Position numbers and translations under genes: made by a program. Below the pieces are notes generated by a model, which did no database searches, had not been told where the DNA came from, and saw only the letters and a list, made by a program, of their open reading frames with translations. 64,000 nucleotides of DNA from Limnomonas spitsbergensis (taxonomy: Eukaryota > Chlorophyta > Chlorophyceae > Chlamydomonadales). This document shows, piece after piece, positions 59,401 through 64,000 of the stretch; within the stretch, counting starts at the first letter, position 1; each line of letters starts with the position of its first letter. Where the stretch lies: NCBI GenBank assembly GCA_037349105.1, contig JAYJMM010000032.1, forward strand, positions 1,640,501 to 1,704,500. Direction: 5' to 3'.

Positions 59401-61428
59401 TCAGTCACGCTTAAACCACACATGAAACACTCTTCTGCCCAGGCCCACCCACCGGTGTGATGCTGACATCATCGTCTTCCCCCAGATCGAGACTGACCCC
59501 TCAGTCACACTTAAACCACACATGAAACACTCTTCTGCCCAGGCCCACCCACCGGTGTGATGCTGACATCATCGTCTTCCCCCAGATCGAGACTGACCCC
59601 TCAGTCACACTTAAACCACACATGAAACACTCTTCTGCCCAGGCCCACCCACCGGTGTGATGCTGACGTGATCGTTTTCCCCCAGATCGAGACTGACCCC
59701 TTAAGTCACACTTAAACCACACATGAAACACTCTTCTGCCCAGGCCCACCCACCGGTGTGATGCTGACGTCATCGTCCTCCCCCAGCTCGTGACTGACCC
59801 CTCAGTCACACTTAAACCACACATGAAACACTCTTCTGCCCAGGCCCACCCACCGGCGTGATGCTGACATCATCGTCTTCCCCCAGATCGAGACTGACCC
59901 CTCAGTCACACTTAAACCACACATGAAACACTCTTCTGCCCAGGCCCACCCACCGGTGTGATGCTGACGTCATCGTCTTCCCCCAGCTCGTGACCGACCC
60001 CTCAGTCACACTTAAACCACACATGAAACACTCTTCTGCCCAGGGCCCACCCACCGGTGTGATGCTGACGTCATCGTCCTCCCCCAGCTCGTGACCGACC
60101 CCTCAGTCACACTTAAACCACACATGAAACACTCTTCTGCCCAGGCCCACCCACCGGCGTGATGCTGACATCATCGTCTTCCCCCAGATCAAGACTGACC
60201 CCTCAGTCACACTTAAACCACACATGAAACACTCTTCTGCCCAGGCCCACCCACCGGTGTGATGCTGACGTCATCGTCCTCCCCCAGATCGAGACTGACC
60301 CCTCAGTCACACTTAAACCACACATGAAACACTCTTCTGCCCAGGCCCACCCACCGGTGTGATGCTGACGTCATCGTCTTCCCCCAGCTCGTGACCGACC
60401 CCTCAGTCACACTTAAACCACCCATGAAACACTCTTCTGCCCAGGCCCACCCACCGGTGTGATGCTGACATCATCGTCTTCCCCCAGATCGAGACTGACC
60501 CCTCAGTCACACTTAAACCACACATGAAACACTCTTCTGCCCAGGCCCACCCACCGGTGTGATGCTGACGTCATCGTCCTCCCCCAGATCGAGACTGACC
60601 CCTCAGTCACACTTAAACCACACATGAAACACTCTTCTGCCCAGGGCCCACCCACCGGTGTGATGCTGACGTCATCGTCCTCCCCCAGCTCGTGACCGAC
60701 CCCTCAGTCACACTTAAACCACACATGAAACACTCTTCTGCCCAGGCCCACCCACCGGCGTGATGCTGACATCATCGTCTTCCCCCAGATCGAGACTGAC
60801 CCCTCAGTCACACTTAAACCACACATGAAACACTCTTCTGCCCAGGCCCACCCACCGGTGTGATGCTGACGTCATCGTCCTCCCCCAGATCGAGACTGAC
60901 CCCTCAGTCACATTTAAACCACACATGAAACACTCTTCTGCCCAGGGCCCACCCACCGGTGTGATGCTGACATCATCGTCCTCCCCCAGATCGAGACTGA
61001 CCCCTTAAGTCACACTTAAACCACACATGAAACACTCTTCTGCCCAGGCCCACCCACCGGTGTGATGCTGACGTGATCGTCCTCCCCCAGCTCGTGACCG
61101 ACCACAAAGTTGTGGCTCCGGAGCATCCTGCCCAGGGTGCGCTCCATGACTGGAGGCGGTACACGGCAGGCCTGGCAGTACAGAATGCAGCAGTACACGA
61201 TTCGGTGGAGACCTGATGCGGTACAGGCCACAACAGTGCATGCTGCAAGGATTGTATTCTTCTCTGTAGGAAGTGCCTACATTGTCTCCCCCCCCCTCCA
61301 CACTAAAACCCCTCCACACACACCCATCCACACTCCTCTCCCTCCACACTTCTCACCCCCTGTAGGCTGAGTGCGTCCCTGGCCAGCTCCTTGATGCCCG
61401 AGGTAGCGCCACCATACTGGTGTCGTGC
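47484..61428 (-). CDS. Leucine-rich-repeat protein, ribonuclease-inhibitor-like repeats (5' part incomplete)
   Basis: Exons: 61428-61357, 61171-61058, 56167-56043, 55550-55418, 55002-54900, 54434-54255, 53504-53328, 52838-52434, 50877-50702, 50444-50375, 50249-50127, 49506-49353, 48986-48821, 47586-47484 (TGA). Phases agree at all joins except 50702 to 50444, where an exon or border is wrong or missing. Repeats follow LxxLxLxxN..GAxxLAxxL: LRTLRLVKVEMDG, SSLMHLDLSGNRLGPEGAAW, LVSLDLSANSLSDAG and LRLIDLSSNEACDEGADAL. Such proteins are protein-binding scaffolds; no NACHT or kinase domain is seen. Exon 52838-52434 adds polyQ and an Ala/Glu-rich linker. Further N-terminal exons are expected to the right (a possible one near 61745). 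The 56168-61057 intron is a tandem array of its own splice donor. Confidence 0.75.
50983..51179. mobile_element. MITE-like element, copy 2
   Basis: About 197 bp with termini TACCGTAGATTTGCCTTGCC and, inverted, TACCGTAATTTTGATTTGCC. Same orientation and same internal landmarks as copy 1. It lies in an intron of the LRR gene. Confidence 0.82.
51290..52010. repeat. 26-bp minisatellite, about 27 copies
   Basis: Unit TTCACTCTTTCAACCCACCT followed by GCCGGG, with frequent one-base changes and a more divergent left side. In the minus (gene) sense each unit reads GGCAGGTGGGTTG, so it carries CAG-GTGGGT, usable in principle as acceptor or donor. It lies in an LRR-gene intron next to MITE copy 2. Confidence 0.92.
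52813..53080 (-). repeat. Acceptor-spanning copies before the LRR polyQ exon
   Basis: Minus sense: true CCTCCCAG-GTGCCAAGACCCTGG (exon start 52838); copy CTGGGCAG-GTGCCAAAACCCAACC about 127 bp upstream (52965); and a weaker GCCGAGACCCTGGTGGAGG near 53060. Confidence 0.78.
53160..53345 (-). repeat. Donor-spanning duplication after LRR exon 7
   Basis: Minus sense: exon end GTCTGCGATGTGGGCTTGCAGG with donor GTGAGTGGGGGTGTGTAGGG is repeated about 152 bp into the intron as GTTGGCGATGTTGTCCTTCAGG with GTGAGAGATGGTGTGCAGGG. A short GCGAGGCGGTGTTGC tandem repeat lies between. Confidence 0.8.
55138..55275. repeat. 17-bp tandem repeat, about 8 copies
   Basis: Unit GTGTGATCGCGTGAGGT, every 17 bp, with G/C and CG/CA variants; intronic in the LRR gene. 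Confidence 0.88.
56660..57040. repeat. Decayed edge of the 100-bp array
   Basis: About four degenerate units (GGCGTGACGCTGACGTCGCC, GGTGTGATGCTGACATCATC and others) that align to the homogeneous units to the right but differ at many positions, as expected at the old edge of a tandem array. Confidence 0.8.
57041..61058. repeat. 100-101-bp satellite, 40 copies, each carrying an LRR exon end and 5' splice site
   Basis: CCACCGGTGTGATGCTGAC recurs at about 57141, 57241, 57341, 57442 and so on to 61052. In minus sense a unit reads GTCGGTCACGAGCTGGGGGA (or GTCAGTCTCGATCTGGGGGA), then GACGATGATGTCAGCATCAC and ACCG, then donor GTGGGTGGGCC. The rightmost unit is the real exon end (61058). A rare variant (GATCCCTCAGTCACGCTT) recurs near 58190, 58791 and 59394, implying a six-unit (about 601 bp) higher-order repeat. 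CCCTCAG and CCCTTAAG variants alternate. Confidence 0.95.
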
Positions 61429-61439
61429 CTGAGGGGCAG

Positions 61440-61690
61440 GGAGCAGAGGTGCAGGGTTCAGGGGGGTCAGGGGGGCAGGGTTCATGGGGGCAGGATTTAG
61501 AGCAGCAGGGGTTCAGGGAAGCAGGGAAGCAGGGGGGCAGAAGTTCAGGGGTTCAGGAGGCAGGCTGCAGGGGTTCAATGTTCAGGGCAGCAGGGGTTCA
61601 GGGATTCAGTATTCAGGGAAGCAGGGGGGTCAGGGTTCGGGGTTTCAGGGTTTCATGGTTCAGGGGTTTGGGGTTGAGGGAAACAGGGGG
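61440..61690. repeat. Degenerate GCAGGGGTTCAGGG repeats
   Basis: Short, irregular tandem units of GCAGGGGTTCAGGG and AGGGGGGCAGG type just beyond the LRR exon at 61428. A possible minus-strand exon (EEQEDQLKQR after CTGCTCAG, about 61744-61775) lies beyond them, at low confidence. Confidence 0.7.
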
Positions 61691-61852
61691 GTAGGTCATT
61701 GTCAGGTATCAGGTGCTTCAGGGACCCTCTGCTTCAGCTGGTCTTCCTGTTCCTCCCTGAGCAGAAAGAGCAGCGTCAGCTTCTGCCTTCTCTATCCATC
61801 CTTACTTTTACTCTGCCTATGACTTGTGTTATCTTCCTACCGGCATGCTTCC

Positions 61853-64000
61853 TAACCTGTAGTGTACTGGTATGCTTCCTAACCTGTAGTGTACCGGCAT
61901 GCTTCCTAACCTGTAGTGTACCGGTATGCTTCCTAACATGAGTGTACTGGTATGCTCCCTAACCTGTAGTGTACTGGTATGCTTCCTAACCTGTAGTGTA
62001 CTGGTATGCTTCCTAACCTGTAGTGTACTGGTATGCTTCCTAACCTGTAGTGTACCGGTATGCTTCCTAACCTGTAGTGTACTGGTATGCTTCCTAACCT
62101 GTAGTGTACCGGTATGCTTCCTAACCTGTAGTGTACTGGTATGCTTCCTAACCTGTAGTGTACTGGTATGCTTCCTAACCTGTAGTGTACCGGTATGCTT
62201 CCTAACCTGTAGTGTACTGGCATGCTTCCTAACCTGTAGTGTACTGGTATGCTTCCTAACCTGTAGTGTACTGGTATGCTTCCTAACCTGTAGTGTACTG
62301 GCATGCTTCCTAACCTGTAGTGTACTGGTATGCTTCCTAACCTGTAGTGTACTGGTATGCTTCCTAACCTGTAGTGTACCGGTATGCTTCCTAACCTGTA
62401 GTGTACTGGCATGCTTCATAACCTGTAGTGTACTGGTATGCTTCCTAACCTGTAGTGTACTGGCATGCTTCCTAACCTGTAGTGTACTGGTATGCTTCCT
62501 AACCTGTAGTGTACTGGTATGCTTCCTAACCTGTAGTGTACTGGTATGCTTCCTAACCTGTAGTGTACTGGTATGCTTCCTAACCTGTAGTGTACCGGCA
62601 TGCTTCCTAACCTGTAGTGTACCGGCATGCTTCCTAACCTGTAGTGTACTGGTATGCTTCCTAACCTGTAGTGTACTGGTATGCTTCCTAACCTGTAGTG
62701 TACTGGTATGCTTCCTAACCTGTAGTGTACTGGTATGCTTCCTAACCTGTAGTGTACCGGTATGCTTCCTAACCTGTAGTGTACCGGTATGCTTCCTAAC
62801 CTGTAGTGTACTGGTATGCTTCCTAACCTGTAGTGTACCGGCATGCTTCCTAACCTGTAGTGTACTGGTATGCTTCCTAACCTGTAGTGTACTGGTATGC
62901 TTCCTAACCTGTAGTGTACTGGTATGCTTCCTAACCTGTAGTGTACTGGCATGCTTCCTAACCTGTAGTGTACTGGTATGCTTCCTAACCTGTAGTGTAC
63001 TGGTATGCTTCCTAACCTGTAGTGTACCGGCATGCTTCCTAACCTGTAGTGTACTGGTATGCTTCCTAACCTGTAGTGTACTGGTATGCTTCCTAACCTG
63101 TAGTGTACTGGTATGCTTCCTAACCTGTAGTGTACTGGTATGCTTCCTAACCTGTAGTGTACTGGTATGCTTCCTAACCTGTAGTGTACTGGTATGCTTC
63201 CTAACCTGTAGTGTACTGGTATGCTTCCTAACCTGTAGTGTACCGGCATGCTTCCTAACCTGTAGTGTACCGGCATGCTTCCTAACCTGTAGTGTACTGG
63301 TATGCTTCCTAACCTGTAGTGTACTGGTATGCTTCCTAACCTGTAGTGTACTGGTATGCTTCCTAACCTGTAGTGTACTGGTATGCTTCCTAACCTGTAG
63401 TGTACCGGTATGCTTCCTAACCTGTAGTGTACTGGCATGCTTCCTAACCTGTAGTGTACTGGTATGCTTCCTAACCTGTAGTGTACTGGTATGCTTCCTA
63501 ACCTGTAGTGTACTGGCATGCTTCCTAACCTGTAGTGTACTGGTATGCTTCCTAACCTGTAGTGTACTGGTATGCTTCCTAACCTGTAGTGTACCGGTAT
63601 GCTTCCTAACCTGTAGTGTACTGGCATGCTTCATAACCTGTAGTGTACTGGTATGCTTCCTAACCTGTAGTGTACTGGCATGCTTCCTAACCTGTAGTGT
63701 ACTGGTATGCTTCCTAACCTGTAGTGTACTGGTATGCTTCCTAACCTGTAGTGTACTGGTATGCTTCCTAACCTGTAGTGTACTGGTATGCTTCCTAACC
63801 TGTAGTGTACCGGCATGCTTCCTAACCTGTAGTGTACCGGCATGCTTCCTAACCTGTAGTGTACTGGTATGCTTCCTAACCTGTAGTGTACTGGTATGCT
63901 TCCTAACCTGTAGTGTACTGGTATGCTTCCTAACCTGTAGTGTACTGGTATGCTTCCTAACCTGTAGTGTACCGGTATGCTTCCTAACCTGTAGTGTACC
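61853..64000. repeat. 27-bp satellite, about 79 copies, truncated by window edge
   Basis: Unit GGTATGCTTCCTAACCTGTA followed by GTGTACT, 27 bp, with GGTATG/GGCATG and TACTGG/TACCGG variants; one unit near 61940 lacks a few bases. Since 27 is divisible by 3 all frames stay open (for example KHTSTLQVR on minus); I treat these as non-coding. In minus sense the unit contains CTACAG-GTTAGG. Confidence 0.96.

Noticed and set aside
57194..59824. 308-aa and shorter minus-strand frames in the 100-bp array as a repeat protein
   Set aside because: The units are exon-end plus intron sequence; the frames stay open only across runs of CCCTCAG/CCCTTAAG variants and include the intron part.
61829..63843. 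601-aa and 403-aa frames over the 27-bp array
   Set aside because: Same reason; all repeats of a 9-residue unit in several frames, typical of a satellite.

Overview
The window looks like nuclear DNA of a chlorophycean (volvocalean-type) green alga. Its genes are split into many short exons with canonical GT-AG borders, the DNA is moderately GC-rich, CAG/GCA tracts and polyQ/polyA protein segments are frequent, a plant/alga-type mitochondrial gamma carbonic anhydrase is present, and introns are packed with minisatellites. A palindrome-rich, AT-tailed insert in one intron resembles the hairpin repeats of volvocalean organelle DNA. I cannot name the species; a Haematococcus-like alga is only a guess.

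Layout. 256-8326 (+): 3' part of an unrecognised gene (11 exons) whose product repeats a short VGxAVLDSL-like helix motif and ends in a long low-complexity exon. 8327-15270: mostly repeats (12-bp array, a large inverted repeat, CAG-rich DNA) with weak coding fragments on both strands. 17257-28985 (-): complete 18-exon gene for STT3, the catalytic subunit of oligosaccharyltransferase (827 aa). 30701-36087 (-): complete 10-exon major facilitator superfamily (MFS) transporter (736 aa) with a long Ser-rich N-terminal extension. 37247-41210 (+): complete 7-exon mitochondrial gamma carbonic anhydrase (315 aa), divergent from the transporter. 43672-47336 (-): C3HC4 RING-finger protein. 47484-61428 (-): leucine-rich-repeat protein whose 5' end lies near or beyond the right edge. 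61853-64000: a 27-bp satellite running off the edge. For STT3, the transporter and the carbonic anhydrase I rebuilt every exon by hand; reading phases agree at every junction and total lengths divide by three.

The genes do not form a pathway. The window's striking signal is structural. At about twenty exon/intron borders in at least six genes, on both strands, the border itself has been tandemly duplicated, so introns carry one to about forty extra copies of an exon end plus its 5' splice site, or of a 3' splice site plus the exon start. The extreme case is the 4.9-kb LRR-gene intron (56168-61057), made almost wholly of 100-bp units that each repeat the end of the upstream exon and its GTGGGT donor. 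Other items of note are a 72-bp-arm perfect palindrome inserted in an STT3 intron, a pair of TIR-bearing MITE-like elements, one of which overlaps the inferred start of the RING gene, and an inverted duplication of a coding-like fragment.
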